A DNA stretch of 64,000 nt from Cristatella mucedo (taxonomy: Eukaryota > Bryozoa > Phylactolaemata > Cristatellidae). A program made the translations under genes and the position numbers. A model generated the notes under the pieces. The model was not told the DNA's origin and made no database searches. It saw only the letters and a list, made by a program, of their open reading frames with translations. The stretch is from NCBI GenBank assembly GCA_009760855.2, contig WPIO01000001.1:21356501-21420500 (forward strand). Direction: 5' to 3'. How positions within the stretch are numbered: the stretch's first letter is position 1; each line of letters opens with the position of its first letter. Positions 39,258 to 50,723 of this stretch are shown piece by piece.

Positions 39258-39425
39258 AGTTTATAGCGTCATTTGTATAAAGCGGCGGAAGAGCCTTACC
39301 GGCCGTCGCCGCCACTCGCAGTTGGCGATAGAGCGATAGATAGGGCGAGAGTCGCCCGCTGCAGGACTCGAAGTCACGACACGGGTCCCAATGAGCGAGC
39401 ACCTTGCCACCAGTCGGCGAGCACA
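39258..39425 (-). mobile_element. SINE-B, diverged GC-rich copy
   Basis: Follows the SINE-B layout (GCGGCGGAAGAGCCTTACCG, GCGATAGA...GTCGCCCGCTGCAGGACTCGAA, CACCTTGCCACC) with many CpG-type differences. Confidence 0.7.
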
Positions 39426-39840
39426 ACGAAACTTGAGAGCTTGCGCGAGCCTCTCGATTCCTCGTTTACCAAAGCGGCGGCAGACGAGTTAGGCAAGTGC
39501 AAGCAGCCGTGCGGTATCAAAGGTCAAAAGACGGACCGCTCCGTTTGGCGGCTCCTTGATTCGAGCATGAACGCAGCGAGCAGCCTTCCTCCTTGTCTAT
39601 CCTATGGCCACTAGAGCCAGGACTGCGCACCAGCGCTGCCATAGCTGGGGCGATACAAACGAGTAGTAGTCTGAACTGAAGCTGAAAGATGGCGCTTACG
39701 AAAGTTCGCCGACTCACCACCGCTAAGCGCTCCCTCACTGATCGGAGCGAGTTAGCGAGACGAGACGAGCTCACTCTGCAGAAGTCTGCGAGCGTCTCGC
39801 GGAACGAGAAGACGAGCGAATGCTTGTATTTGCAGTTGAC

Positions 39841-39846
39841 TTTATT
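39841..39846 (-). terminator. Possible polyadenylation signal of the poly-Asn gene
   Basis: AATAAA on the - strand, 346 nt after the stop codon. It is the first canonical hexamer found downstream, and the cleavage site is not determined. Confidence 0.4.
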
Positions 39847-40191
39847 ATAACGATTATTATTGCAAATAAGCACTTTACAGTAATGGTCAACACCGAGTAG
39901 CAATCCGACATTCGGTACTCGAGTAATCAAATACGCGAACCTGGTCTGCTTTGCGGCCATATTATGTTTACTAGTTTACAACGTGCTTTGGCCATGACAG
40001 CACGTAGCAGACCGGAGGCGCCGAAGCAAGCTGCACTGGGAGCAGCCTGTGCCTTCGGCTAGGAATAAGTGCGTGCCTCGTCGCAGGTCCCGACTTCCTT
40101 GCTTAAATGCATGACACGCGGCATGGCGTGCTAGTTAGCGGCCGCCCCCATACCAAGTAACCCAACCAACCCGTTTGCGACTCGTTGGTGC

Positions 40192-41123
40192 TCAGAAGAC
40201 CTTGCCACTGTAACTGGGGTAGAGATGATTATAGATTAAGGATATCTTGCTTGGCTCCGAGATTCCACTGTTGTTATTGTTATTATTATTATTGTTTCTT
40301 CCGGCATTATTGTTGTTATTATTATTATTGTTGGCCTTTCCAAAGCCACTGCTATTATTATTGTTGTTATTATTGTTGTTATTCTTACCATTATTATTAT
40401 TATTATTGTTGTTATTCTTGCCGTCATTATTATTGTTGTTATTATTGTTGTTATTAGTTCCACCAGCGTTATTATTATTGTTATTATTGTTGTTCAACCC
40501 ACCATTGTTATTATTATTATTATTGTTGTTGTTCAACGCGCCATTGTTATTATTATTATTGTTATTGTTGTTCAGCCCGCCTTTGTTGTTGTTGTTATTA
40601 TTATTATTGTTATTGATTTTACCCGCGTTATTATTATTATTGTTATTGTTGTTGTTGGTTCCACCAGCATTATTGTTATTGTTATTGTTGTTGTTGGTTC
40701 CACCGGCGTTATTATTATTGTTGTTATTGTTGTTGGTTCCACCGGCGTTATTATTATTGTTGTTATTGTTGTTGATTCCTCCAGCGTTGTTATTATTGTT
40801 GTTATTGTTGTTGTTGGTTCCACCAGCGTTATTATTATTATTATTGTTGTTGTTGCCGCCGTTATTATTGTTGTTGTTATTGTTGTTGTTATTCATTGAG
40901 CCTTTTGCATGTCCGCCATAGACTTCAGGCAGCACCGCGGCGGCCGGCACTCTCGCAAGGCCACCATTCATCTCGGCGTAGGCAATTGACGAGACTTCGG
41001 GATATGCCGCTAGATTCGCAGCCGGCTGCCCAGCGTAATGGCCACCTTTGTGCGGCGCTCCGTCCATGAAATCTCCACCCACTGTTAGGTAATAGCCGTT
41101 ACCTAAGCTGATACGTCCCTCAG
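40192..41123 (-). CDS. Poly-Asn protein exon 2
   Basis: The open frame runs from the acceptor at 41124/41125 to a stop ending at 40192. Asn tracts use a mix of AAT and AAC codons, not one pure triplet, so the Asn content looks maintained at protein level. The opposite strand is also open (Leu-rich), which is a shadow of the AAY repeats. Confidence 0.82.
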
Positions 41124-41868
41124 CTGCAACGAGAACAGGCGGGTGTGTCAGTCGACGGGACAAATGGTTGGCAACTCAGCGAAAGGCGGGAGCGGGCTGC
41201 TAAGGCTTCATCGCATGGAGCTAGCAGGTGTCACGCTCTCTGTCTCTTACGTGAGACCGTCTTGAGCAATGGGTGGGAAGTGGGAGAATGGGTCAGTGCG
41301 TGCCTCGTGATCGCTACTCCGCTTTCCTGCTTTGCTCTCACATACAAGCAAACTGCTCGCGCAGACTACAGCCATATGCAGTCGGCTGCGGACAGCAAAG
41401 CATTTTGCACGTCTGAAAGCCGAGAGACTCCACTGGATATTGGCCAGATCGGACACGTACATTCTGGAGCGGCCAAATTTGCATACTCGGCGGCCGGAGC
41501 GTACGCCTCGCTCCGAGCGCTGGCGGCGCGGCCTCCGTACGATCGTGCGGCATCGCCGAGGGCACCTTGGAAGTCGTATTCTCCCGCTGCGAGGAATCCG
41601 AGTTTGGAATTGACGATCGCGGCGGCGGCTGCAATGAATATGAGCGCGTTGCTGCGATGGCACCGCCGTGACAGCGGAATGCGGAAGGCGGTCGCGAGCT
41701 GCCGCCGATCGTCGGTCGCGCCCTCGTGCGGACTGCCTCTCGCCGCCGCTCAGCCGCAGCTGCTCGCCCGGATCTCAGCCCGATCGAGAGACCGACCGTG
41801 CGGCACGAAGTCGCTACGTCCCCCATCCACCCGCCCGCCCACCCACTCGGTTCGGTCTGCATTTAATC

Positions 41869-41960
<92 letters not shown>

Positions 41961-43379
41961 AGGCGGCGGAGGCGGCGGAGGGCGGAGGCGGCGGAGGCGG
42001 CGGAGGCGGCGGAGGCGGCGGAGGCGGCGGAGGCGGCGGAGGCGGCGGAGGCGGCGGAGGCGGCGGAGGCGGCGGAGGCGGCGGAGGCGGCGGAGGCGGC
42101 GGAGGCGGCGGAGGCGGCGGAGGCGGCGGAGGCGGCGGAGGCGGCGGAGGCGGCGGCGGCGGCGGCGGCGGCGGCGGAGGCGGCGGCGGCGGAGGCGGCG
42201 GCGGCGGCGGCACCGCTGCGGGCTCGCAGAGATCCGAGAACGTGCCGTCGTCGATAGCTGGAATTTGGGGCTCCAGAGGCAGGCGAACTCTCTCTCCGAC
42301 AGCCTGGCCAGGCGGCACGCGACCCTTCGGGACTGCGGTCCAGCGACGGACGGTGGGCACGACGTCATGCAATTGCGGCTCAGCGAGCAGCTCCACGCGC
42401 GCGATCGTTCGGCGGAGCGATCACTCGGACGCCGGGGAGCGTTCGGAGTGCGCGTGCGCGCGGCTGAGGCGGCGACCGACACCGAAGTTGACCGAGCGCG
42501 CGTGCCGCTTCCGCTCGAGACTTCCGCCGACTAAATGCTGAGTTCACTGGTTCGGCGTCGGGCGATCGAAATCGCCGGCGACGTCGCTGCGAACTCAATG
42601 AGCGACGCAAAGCGAAGAAGTGCGCACGGCGCCAACAATTTCGAAGCAAGAGCGCCGTCGAGAAAGTCGATGCGGCGAGGCGACATAAAAGAGAAATGAC
42701 GGAGTCTTGTGGCGGCCACAATCGCGCGCGCTCATTGGTCCCAGTCGAGCAAGCTGAAATGCGACGAGCGACATCGGGCGGGCAGTTCCGAGCGACGAGC
42801 TTTCCGCGGCTTTGCGCGCGCCCCATCGCTGGCGGCGAGCGTGCGAGCGCGTGAGACGAGGCGGCGGCGGCGGCGGCGGTTAGGTCGACTGACCGCCTCG
42901 CTAGCTGCGGGCGAAATCATCAACGTTACCAACAGGAGATGGACGCGTTTCTAGGAGCGGCAGAGGTTTTTCTTTGACAAGGTTGTTCGCACGAATGCCA
43001 GAGAATGTATCGGGTCGCAAAAAAAAGAAAGAAAGTCGCCGCCTCTCCCGGCAGCTGGCACTTTTGCCTGGTGTTTCTCCTCACTCCAAATGCCGCGTCT
43101 GGTACTGGGCTAGCGCGGCTCGTTCGGAGTGCGGAGTAACAGCAGCAGGCAAACGCATCGGCTGCCGGGAGAGGCTGAGTCGCGTCTAATACCAGATATT
43201 TGATTGGTATTCAAGATTTAGCAAGCGCGGCGGCAACGCACAAAGCACCCGGTGCTTAACGCGCAGCAGGCGTTTGCTTCTGCGGTGGCTGCGTGCATTG
43301 CGACGCGAGCCAGCGTGCGCGTACCTGCTGAAGACAGATATGCCGTCGCAAGCAGTATGGCGGCGGTGACGGTGGCCAT
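40192..43379 (-). CDS. Secreted poly-asparagine repeat protein, two exons
   Basis: CDS = complement(join(40192-41123, 43325-43379)), 328 aa plus stop. Exon 1 encodes MATVTAAILLATAYLSSA, a clear signal peptide (h-region AAILLATAYL), and ends CAGCAG|GTACGC in phase 1. Exon 2 follows the acceptor CTGTTCTCGTTGCAG in phase 1 and starts (A)EGRISLGNGYYLTVGG, so predicted cleavage falls at the exon junction. Residues 19-95 are rich in Gly, Ala and Tyr. Residues 96-303 hold 16 tracts of 9-11 Asn separated by linkers such as AGGT, AGGI, GGL, GK and SSGFGKA. The last 25 residues are Tyr/Ser-rich and end YNHLYPSYSGKVF. There is no cysteine in the predicted mature chain and no known domain. I do not recognise a family. 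An extracellular matrix, cuticle, silk, eggshell or cement protein is possible but is inference. The two-exon model rests on matching phase, splice sites, signal peptide and promoter. Confidence 0.8.
41869..42213. repeat. (GGC)n / (GGCGGA)n array
   Basis: A pure GGC run covers about 41872-41960, then GGCGGA hexamers with few interruptions to about 42150, then mixed GGC/GGA units. It lies inside the intron of the poly-Asn gene, so its transcript strand is CCG/TCCGCC. The long open frames in all phases (poly-R, poly-G, poly-A, poly-P) are artefacts of the repeat. Confidence 0.95.
43325..43379 (-). CDS. Poly-Asn protein exon 1 (signal peptide)
   Basis: The 55-nt coding part carries ATG at 43379 and a donor at 43324 (CAG|GTACGC). 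A longer upstream open frame exists but begins before the TATA box, so this ATG, 83 nt after the predicted transcription start, is the better choice. No upstream ATG lies in the predicted 5' UTR. Confidence 0.78.
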
Positions 43380-43461
43380 TCGCTCTAGTGCGTTTAGCGA
43401 GCTCAGGAGGAGCGCCAGTCGAGAGGAGGAGCAGCTGATGTGCGTCGACGACGGAGCCAAC

Positions 43462-43492
43462 TGAGCCGCACGCACACACCGACGTATATATA
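43462..43492 (-). promoter_or_regulatory. TATA box and initiator of the poly-Asn protein gene
   Basis: On the - strand TATATATA occupies 43492-43485. The initiator TCAGTT has its A at 43462, exactly 30 bp from the first T of the TATA box. TCAGT is the arthropod initiator consensus. This predicts transcription start at 43462 and an 83-nt 5' UTR. Confidence 0.72.
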
Positions 43493-44168
43493 CTCGAGAG
43501 CGCTCATTCACTTGGCGGAGGACGCCATCGGCTCGTCCTAACCAGGCGCAGCAATAATTAGCAATAGTGGTATGAGAATTATTTATGATCCAGTCGCTGT
43601 GTCGTAAGGTGCTTAATGCAGTTCAATGACGTGTCTCAGCAAAGCATGCATAGTGAGTGATGCGGAAAGCGCCGCCGCGAAGTGCCGCACGTGCCCGCAT
43701 GCCGTCGGGCGGCCGCCTAGGGTGCGGCCCGACCCAGCCCCGCCTGGCACAGCCCGGATCAGCTCGGACCGGCTAGCGAGAGATCGATCCTCGGCCGCCC
43801 GGCTCTGGGCGGCGTTTACGCCGCCGCCGCCGCCTCGGAGCGAGAGCAGGCGCGGCCGTGCGCATGCAGGACGCGGCGAGGGAGCACGCAGCCGGACGGG
43901 CAGGCGTCCCGCTCGTTTCCCGTCCCGCTCGCAGGCCTCTCGGGTCCACACCGTCGTCGACGACGTGGCCAAGCCTCGCGCGGTGTCGGCGCCTCGTTAG
44001 TTGGATAGGCTGGCCGCGGCCAGTTGCCGGGAGCGGCGGCGCTTGAGAGAGAGACTCGGACGCCGCACTGCGCTGCCTCGCTGGCAGAGGGCGGCGTTCG
44101 GCGACAAGCGCGCATTCCGTTAGAGCGATGCAAAGCGCTTCGCTCTGCGCGCTCGATGGCGCTCACGC

Positions 44169-44174
44169 GGCGGC

Positions 44175-44222
<48 letters not shown>
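44169..44222. repeat. (GCG)n triplet repeat
   Basis: About 18 GCG/GGC units in CpG-rich sequence upstream of the poly-Asn gene promoter. Shorter GGC runs also occur near 42860-42880 and 45829-45845. Confidence 0.9.
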
Positions 44223-44224
<2 letters not shown>

Positions 44225-46592
44225 TGGTGTTGCTCGCATTCGCGCTGCGAAAAAGCGTTCGCTGCTTTGCTTCCGTTCGCTTTCTTCGGCGAGACCCTTC
44301 GACGGGGCGCCAGTCGGCGCGGAGGCGAGCCGCTGGCGCGCGGCCGCGAGGAAAGCAGCAGAGTGGAAATGCAGTTCGCGAGTTCGCGGCAAGCAGCCGG
44401 CCGCCGTCCTCCGTCATGCTGCGAGCGCGGCGGCTGTGGCGGTCGAAGCCGCTCCTCCGCGGGACTGCGCTTTCGGATTGCTGCCGGCTGCCTTCCTGCC
44501 TTACATCTCTTAAATTTTTAACTAGCTCCTCTCCTCTAGCTTTGTAGTAGAGTGCAACCGTTGCTCCTTGGTCTCGGATCGATAGAGGGATCAGGAGCTC
44601 CGCAAAAATAAACGGACTGAAGGGCGAACAAGTTTTCGTTTTAAATCGCGTCGTCGCGTCCTTCGCTGCTGACCGTCATTGCGCAAGGTGCGAAAGGAGC
44701 GAGTTTAATTCGCGAGAATGCCGAGCGACCAATAGCCGTCCGCCGGAGGACTGCGAACGAGAGAAGTCTCGCCTCGAGCGAGCAGTGAGGATCCCGCAGT
44801 CGATTTTGAGCTGTCGAGACTTCTTTCTCTCGCTCTTAACAGAGGGCTCAAAGCGTGCACTTCCGACAGCACCGAACCAAATTGCCGCTGCGCTGCCAGC
44901 TAATGGATGCGCTTCTGCTCAATTGCAATTGGCTGGCGAGCACCAACCGCGACTGCGCTTGACTTCGAGGGCGAGACCGTACCGGCCGCCCGGGAGCGGC
45001 CGTCGGACGCAGCTGGCAGCGCCGACGCTGCGGGTCGGCGCCGACGCCTAATTGGGAGACTATCTGGACGCTTAACGCTTCGACGGAGGCGCGGATTGTG
45101 TTGACAGCTCTTGCGCTTCGCGGCCTCGCTTCGACTTCGAATAATTGATCTCTTGCCACCGACGCTCGAGACTTGCTCGAAGGTCAGGCGGCCTAATTAT
45201 ATATCAATCGGCCGCTGGCTCGGTGGTGGCGATGTTTGGTGGGAACTGTCAGCAGCGGCCATGTCCGGCTCGTGGACGCTTGCGAAATAGCAGCGACGGG
45301 CAAGCTGCACAGGTTCAGCGCCGTATATGCATTTAGCTTTGCATGTAACCCAATTCAGCGCATCGACTTTCGACTCGGCCGGCCTAAGAGGTGAGAGCAA
45401 TGACAGCAATGCCGTCTTAAGACGACGGTCGACGGGTCGACGTCGGTGAGTCACAGCCGTGAGCGCGGGCTGGCGCGTCTAGTCGCGGCTAGCGACGGCC
45501 TGCTACGGCGACGGGACCGCGCTAGCGAGGATGGGACGGCGCCGTCGCGGCAGACGGCGCCGCCTCGTTTGACAGCGGCGGGAAGGCCCTCGAGAAGGCG
45601 GGCTGCAGGCGGCGAGATCGCCAGGCGCGAAGGCGTCGCGAACGACTTTCCGGCCACCAAGGCGGATAGCTGTAGCTTTGCTGCCTTTCTATTGGAGCGC
45701 CTCTCCGGTCGGTGTACAGCGAGCGTTGCATGAAAGCGCTGCCCGCGAAAAGCTGCCTCTGCGTGCCGCGGAGCCACCGGCGGCTCTGTGCGGAAGCGCT
45801 GCGTCAGTGACGCAATTGTGGGCAGCGCGGCGGCGGCGGCGGCGGAGTGGTGGAAATTCTACTCGAGTGAAAGCGACGACCTTGCCGTCGTTTGACTGTC
45901 GTCGACCAAGCACCGCCTAGCAGCTCGATGGTAAGGATGTCTAACACCCGCGACTTTAATAGCACAGTGGACAAACGTTATGGAAATACATACACGAGAC
46001 CTGCTGCGACAAGCCTGCAATGAGTCTGCCAGCAGTCGCCAGCTGTACTGGCTGTAAAATTCAGACGAATCATGGCGCTTTTGCGAGTTCGGCGTCGCGA
46101 ATGGCATTGCCCATGCCGTTACGAATGCCGCGTCTTAACCGCACCGCGCGTTCTTGGTGTTATATCTGTAAACGTACGCACATCGAACGCGTTGTCCCAC
46201 TACCTGAACCAGCGAGGGTTAAGCGGACGTAACGCTATAAAACCTTTTGCTTGCATTCTAAATAATAAATAACTTCGATGAATAGTCGTATATCAACTTA
46301 TTTTTGTACCCAGTAAATAATTTATAATCTTAGAAGGTCAAGATCACAGCCCCGGCGAGAACCAGCCAGCTTCAGCCTCAGTCTTGGACCCTTAGCTTTC
46401 TGAATCTCCGTCCTCTTCGCCAATTTGTTTTGGCTTGTGAGAGCGAAGCAGCACCGGAAGCGTCTATTCGACACTGGATGAAGAGCAAGCTTTTCTTTAA
46501 TTTCCGAAACTCACCCCGCGTCCTTCGTCACTGCTGCAGTGGTTTAGCGCGCGCGCGCGAATTCGGCGCTGCAGCTAAAGCCGCCGAGATGA

Positions 46593-46672
46593 ATGGTAGT
46601 AATAATCATAAGCAACACGTTATTATAGTGCCCTCAGAGGAACTTGATCCCTTCCTCAGAACTTTACGGACT
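46593..46672 (-). mobile_element. L2-A 3'-tail fragment
   Basis: GTAGTAATAATCATAAG then TTATAGTGCCCTCAGAGGAA, reverse of the family terminus. Confidence 0.7.
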
Positions 46673-46889
46673 CGCTGTATAGAAAGAAGCTGGCCCTTTT
46701 GCTGAGTGGCTGCCTTGTAAAGCTTGAAGGCCCTTTTGTAAACCCTCGGCTGCTTTCCTCGCGCGCGTCCTGTTCAAGGGGGCGTGGTCGGACCGAGACG
46801 CGAACGCGGACGTCAGAGCAGAGGGCGGAGAAGAGCGGGACAAGGCAGTCGCCCGACGAACACGCACGTACAAAAAAGTCCAGTAAGTT

Positions 46890-46954
46890 TAGCCACGCAG
46901 CAAATGTAAAGTGCCTAGAGAGATATTGAGTTCTTTGAGGGCACTATATCAAGT

Positions 46955-46992
<38 letters not shown>
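46890..46992 (+). mobile_element. L2-A 3'-end fragment
   Basis: GCAAATGTAAAGTGCCTAGA, then GGGCACTATATCAAGTGTAT and a long (TTA)n tail. Confidence 0.88.
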
Positions 46993-46994
<2 letters not shown>

Positions 46995-47895
46995 AGCGGC
47001 GGGATAGAGCTGACGAAGGGTGAGCTCTTTAGTAGAGCGAGCGACGACCGGCAGGACTGTTGGAGGGCACCTGTAGGAGGCTTGGCGCCAGTGCAGCATC
47101 CCGTAAGTAAGTGACCTCGCGCAGCGTACTGGCGGCAGCGAAGTACTATCTACAATGCCAGAGATCTGCAAGCTCAAGAGAACGATTGAAAAGCTTACAG
47201 TGCTCCTAGAGTCTGAGACCGCGAGGCAGCCGATACCACTCCCAACCTATTTTCGATATGAAACGACCGAGCAATGACTAATTGCGGAGGTGCTGTGGAT
47301 TTTTGGCAGACTTGCTACGCGCGAATGTCATCCAATAGAGCGTCCGGGGTCGAGGAAACCAATGAGACTGACCCAATTCTTCGGAATTTTCCGATGAACA
47401 CTTCCGTTTGAGAACAGTGCTACATGTGCAACGTCTTCACCAGGAAGCAACCGGCTTGTATTGAGCAATAGCAAATGCTATTCCGAGACTGGATTTTCAA
47501 CCTCGCTGGCTCAGTAGAAGAAGATATGGTTGACCAGATTCATCGGTTGGTAATAAATGTGTTTACCAGTACGATTTTTTCCTCTGCCTTTTAAATTCGT
47601 GTGTGCTTAGTTGAAGCTCAGAATATTATTTTATCATGGCAGATACATTCTCCACCAGTCTCCTTACCTCAGCTGGCTGCTAAGCAGGCGACTCGGGAAG
47701 GGGAGGGGCACATTTTCAAGTCGCCAGCATAATGTAATGCAACTTATTTTCGTCTGTAACTCCAAAAGAAGCCATTCAAACTTAGTGGGTGTTACGCAAA
47801 AGAGTTTTTAATAACGCGCTCAAATCCCAAGCGGCTTGCGGTATGCGCGCGGTAGCCAACAGACTTCATCGCACGCTACAAAGAAAACGTATGAA
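46993..47895. other. Intergenic, nothing recognised
   Basis: No supported feature. Confidence 0.5.
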
Positions 47896-47984
47896 GTATA
47901 GCTGAGTCAAGACAGCAGGACACGCTAAGCGTGTTGCTTGGATAGAAGGCTTTGCTCTTCTAATAGGCGATGCTGGCGTGCGAC

Positions 47985-48290
47985 TGACAATGTGTGCTCG
48001 GAACTTAGGCGTCGTCTTTGAGAGCTCCCTAAATTTGGAAGCTTCATTAAGAAGTCTGCCTGCACAGCTAGTAATAACGTCAGATCCCCATGTAGGACTA
48101 GGGGTCACGTCTACCACGATGGCTTGCAAATTACTTAACTAGCTACCAGGTTCTGTCTCGGCTAGATTATTGCAATTCTATTTTGGCTGGGCTACCGAAA
48201 AAAGCCACTACGCCACTGCAGCCGGTGATCAATATAGCAGCAAGACTAGTTGAAAGGTTAAGGTGTTGAGAGATGCAAGGCTAGGTCGAA
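47985..48290 (+). mobile_element. L2-B retrotransposon, RT fragment
   Basis: + strand pieces LGVVFESSLNLEASLRSLPA and, after a frameshift, SARLDYCNSILAGLPKKATT, then INIAARLV. Same region as the copy at 30.0 kb. Confidence 0.8.
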
Positions 48291-49335
48291 GCTCTGGAAC
48301 GAATTTGGGAAGGCAGCAATTCAAGAACTGAATCCCACGTAAGCATCCTCAGGTACAGGTAAAAAGTTTGATTTCACAAGTCATGAATTCAAATTCAACT
48401 TCATGCATTGATTGACGGATAAATAATAAAGATCGGTTGGTTTAAAAGTCTTACTTGACATTTGACGTAAAGCTAAACGGCCCTTTATTCTGAGCAGTCG
48501 AGTAGATGGAATTCGTCTGCTATGACGTGGGATCAGGAGTTCCCGGGTCGCTCAAAATCCACATCCCGAAGGATGGATAGCTGGCGTCCCTCGATCGTGC
48601 CGTCAACCACAGAAGGTCACGAGAACCCACTGCCCGAGCGTGGCTGGAGATGGTCGTTTTCGCTGTTATGGCTTGAACAATCCATGTTTTCCTTTAGCAT
48701 TTTGCTCGTAGCCTCCCCCTTCCTGATCTGGAGACCCCGGCGAGCTGAGATGTGCCGCGCTAGCGAGTCCTTAATACCAGCCTCTGTCGTACCGATGCCC
48801 TCATGAGTGGTATTTGTGCGGATAGCGGCTCCGCATTCAAGATTTATCCAATCCGAGAGCATCCTCCCGCTTGAGGAAGGTTGGCTTCGTTGTTTTCCAC
48901 TCCCCCTCCGTAGCCTGATGTACCTAGGCCACCAGCAGTACTGCACAGTCCCCCTGTTATTGACGGCGCATGCTACGGTGTCATAAAGAAGTTTAATCAG
49001 AATAAGCCTCTAGTCTTACCCGACGTGGCAGCTGTGGCGTAGCTGGGACAGGGTTCGCTCAGGTGGGAAGTAGCCTACCCCCGTGTCTCGGTTACGCATT
49101 CGCTTGCAGCAGGCAATGCTTTTTTGCCTACTTCAGAACACAAACACCGACGTCGAATGTGAACTACTCGTACCTACGACTGGAATTGAGTGAATTATCT
49201 TGTTAATAGAACAGTTCGTCTAGAAAATCGACGAGCCAGCACGGAGTGGCGGCAAGACGTGTCAGCGGAACTCCGCATGTCCTTGTTGGCACTGGATGAA
49301 ACATGGGTAGATGCGTAGGTGCCATACACGAGCAT
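48291..49335. other. Intergenic, nothing recognised
   Basis: Open frames near 48522-48946 on both strands have no recognised homology. Confidence 0.45.
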
Positions 49336-49568
49336 AATTAATAATAATAATAATGTACTTGATAAAGTGCTCTCAGAGTACTTAATCTCTTTCTAAGCGC
49401 TTTACATTTGCTGCGAAGGGAAATGCAATTAAATGGTAAGTAAAATCATGCTTAAAAAACAAACAAAATGAATAATATAGTTAGGGGTGACATGCACAGG
49501 GTCAGCATGCAAATGTGGTTAGTGGCAGCATGCACAGTGTCAGCACGAATAAGCACACGAAGGACGAA

Positions 49569-50723
49569 TCACAGGGACCCACTAAATGCTGTCCTAAATA
49601 GGTGTGTTTTTAAGTTCCTTTTAAATGTGGTCAGGTCAGGGGATGTTCTGACGCAGGTCGGGAGGGAGTTCCAGGCTTTGGGAGCATACGAACTAAATGC
49701 ACGGTCTCCAAAGGATTTGAGGTTTGTACGAGGTATTTCTAGACTGTTGGATTCCGAAAAGTGGGTGGTACGATGCTTGGCCTGATGGGGGAGTATGTCG
49801 GAGAGATAGGCTGGAGCCATAGAATGAAGGGACCTAAAAGTGAGCGACATAACCTTGAAGTCAATCCGTTGCTTGACAGGTAGCCAGTGCAGGTCGGCGA
49901 GAAGTGGAGTAATGTGGCAACTGCGACGCTCACGACAGACAAGCCTAGCTGCGTAATTTTGCACCAGCTGCAATCGCCTGATCGCACATGCTGGTAGGCC
50001 AGTAAGCAGTGAGTTGCAGAAGTCGAGATGGGATGTCACGAATGCATGGATTAACTTAGACGCGGTATCCTTATCTAAACAAGCCCGAATTTTAGCAATA
50101 TTATGAAGCTGAAAATAGGCAGATTTGACCGTGGAGCTGATATGGTCGTCTAACGAGAGGTCGCTTTGGAATATGACACCTAGATTTCGAGCTGATTCGA
50201 CAGGAGATATGCTGGCACAGCCAATTTTGAGCGTCAGCCTTTCCAATCTCTGGATCACACTGGGTTTGCCCATAACTAGTAAGTTAGTTTTATCATCGTT
50301 TAGTTTAAGAAAATTTGCTGCCATCCATGTGCGGACGTCATCAATGCATGCAGCAAGTGAGTTTAGAGAATTTGAGGTGCTCGAAGGCTGGGAGGGATCA
50401 AAGCAAAGGTACAACTGAGTGTCATCCGCATAGAAGTGAAAGCCTATATTGTGCTTGGCAATCACATCAGCAAGAGGGAGAGTATAAACCGTGAAAAGAA
50501 CCGGACCTAGCACGGAGCCCTGAGGTACTCCATATTTCAGAGGTACTTCAGATGATCTTTGTCCATTCACGTCAATACTCTGGAGTCTCCCTCTGAGATA
50601 GGACCTGAACCACTGCAGAGCAGTGCCAGTGATGCCCAGGCGTGATGAGAGGCGCTCTAGAAGAACTTTGTGATCGATGGTGTCAAAAGCTGTCGAAGGA
50701 TCGAGCAAAACAAGCAGAGACAC
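49569..50723 (-). pseudogene. L2-A ORF2, RT palm/thumb and C-terminus
   Basis: 384-aa frame with motif A (LLDPSTAFD, residues 6-14), GVPQGS, catalytic YADD (98-101) and LKLNDDKTNLLVMG. It is intact to the natural stop. It is part of the element, not a host gene. Confidence 0.9.

Larger units (their letters stand above)
42214..46560. other. CpG-rich, GC-rich block
   Basis: Apart from exon 1 and promoter of the poly-Asn gene, this 4.3 kb is dense in CpG with triplet runs. Many chance open frames result from the composition. I find no exon supported by homology or by paired splice sites. It may be an unmethylated CpG island domain with further promoters. Confidence 0.5.

Noticed and set aside
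40247-40921. 224-aa Leu-rich + strand frame
   Set aside because: It is the antisense shadow of the AAY (Asn) tracts of the secreted protein.
41145-42541. Long + and - strand frames of poly-Arg, poly-Gly, poly-Ala and poly-Pro
   Set aside because: They are produced in every phase by the GGC/GGCGGA array and have no start context, homology or splice support.
43218-43511. Upstream start (MNERSRVYIRR...) for the poly-Asn gene exon 1
   Set aside because: That ATG lies upstream of the TATA box and would hide the signal peptide; the ATG at 43379 fits promoter and secretion signal.
43626-44547. Frames up to 165 aa in the CpG-rich block
   Set aside because: Low-complexity Arg/Ala/Ser-rich translations of GC-rich DNA with no motif or splice sites.
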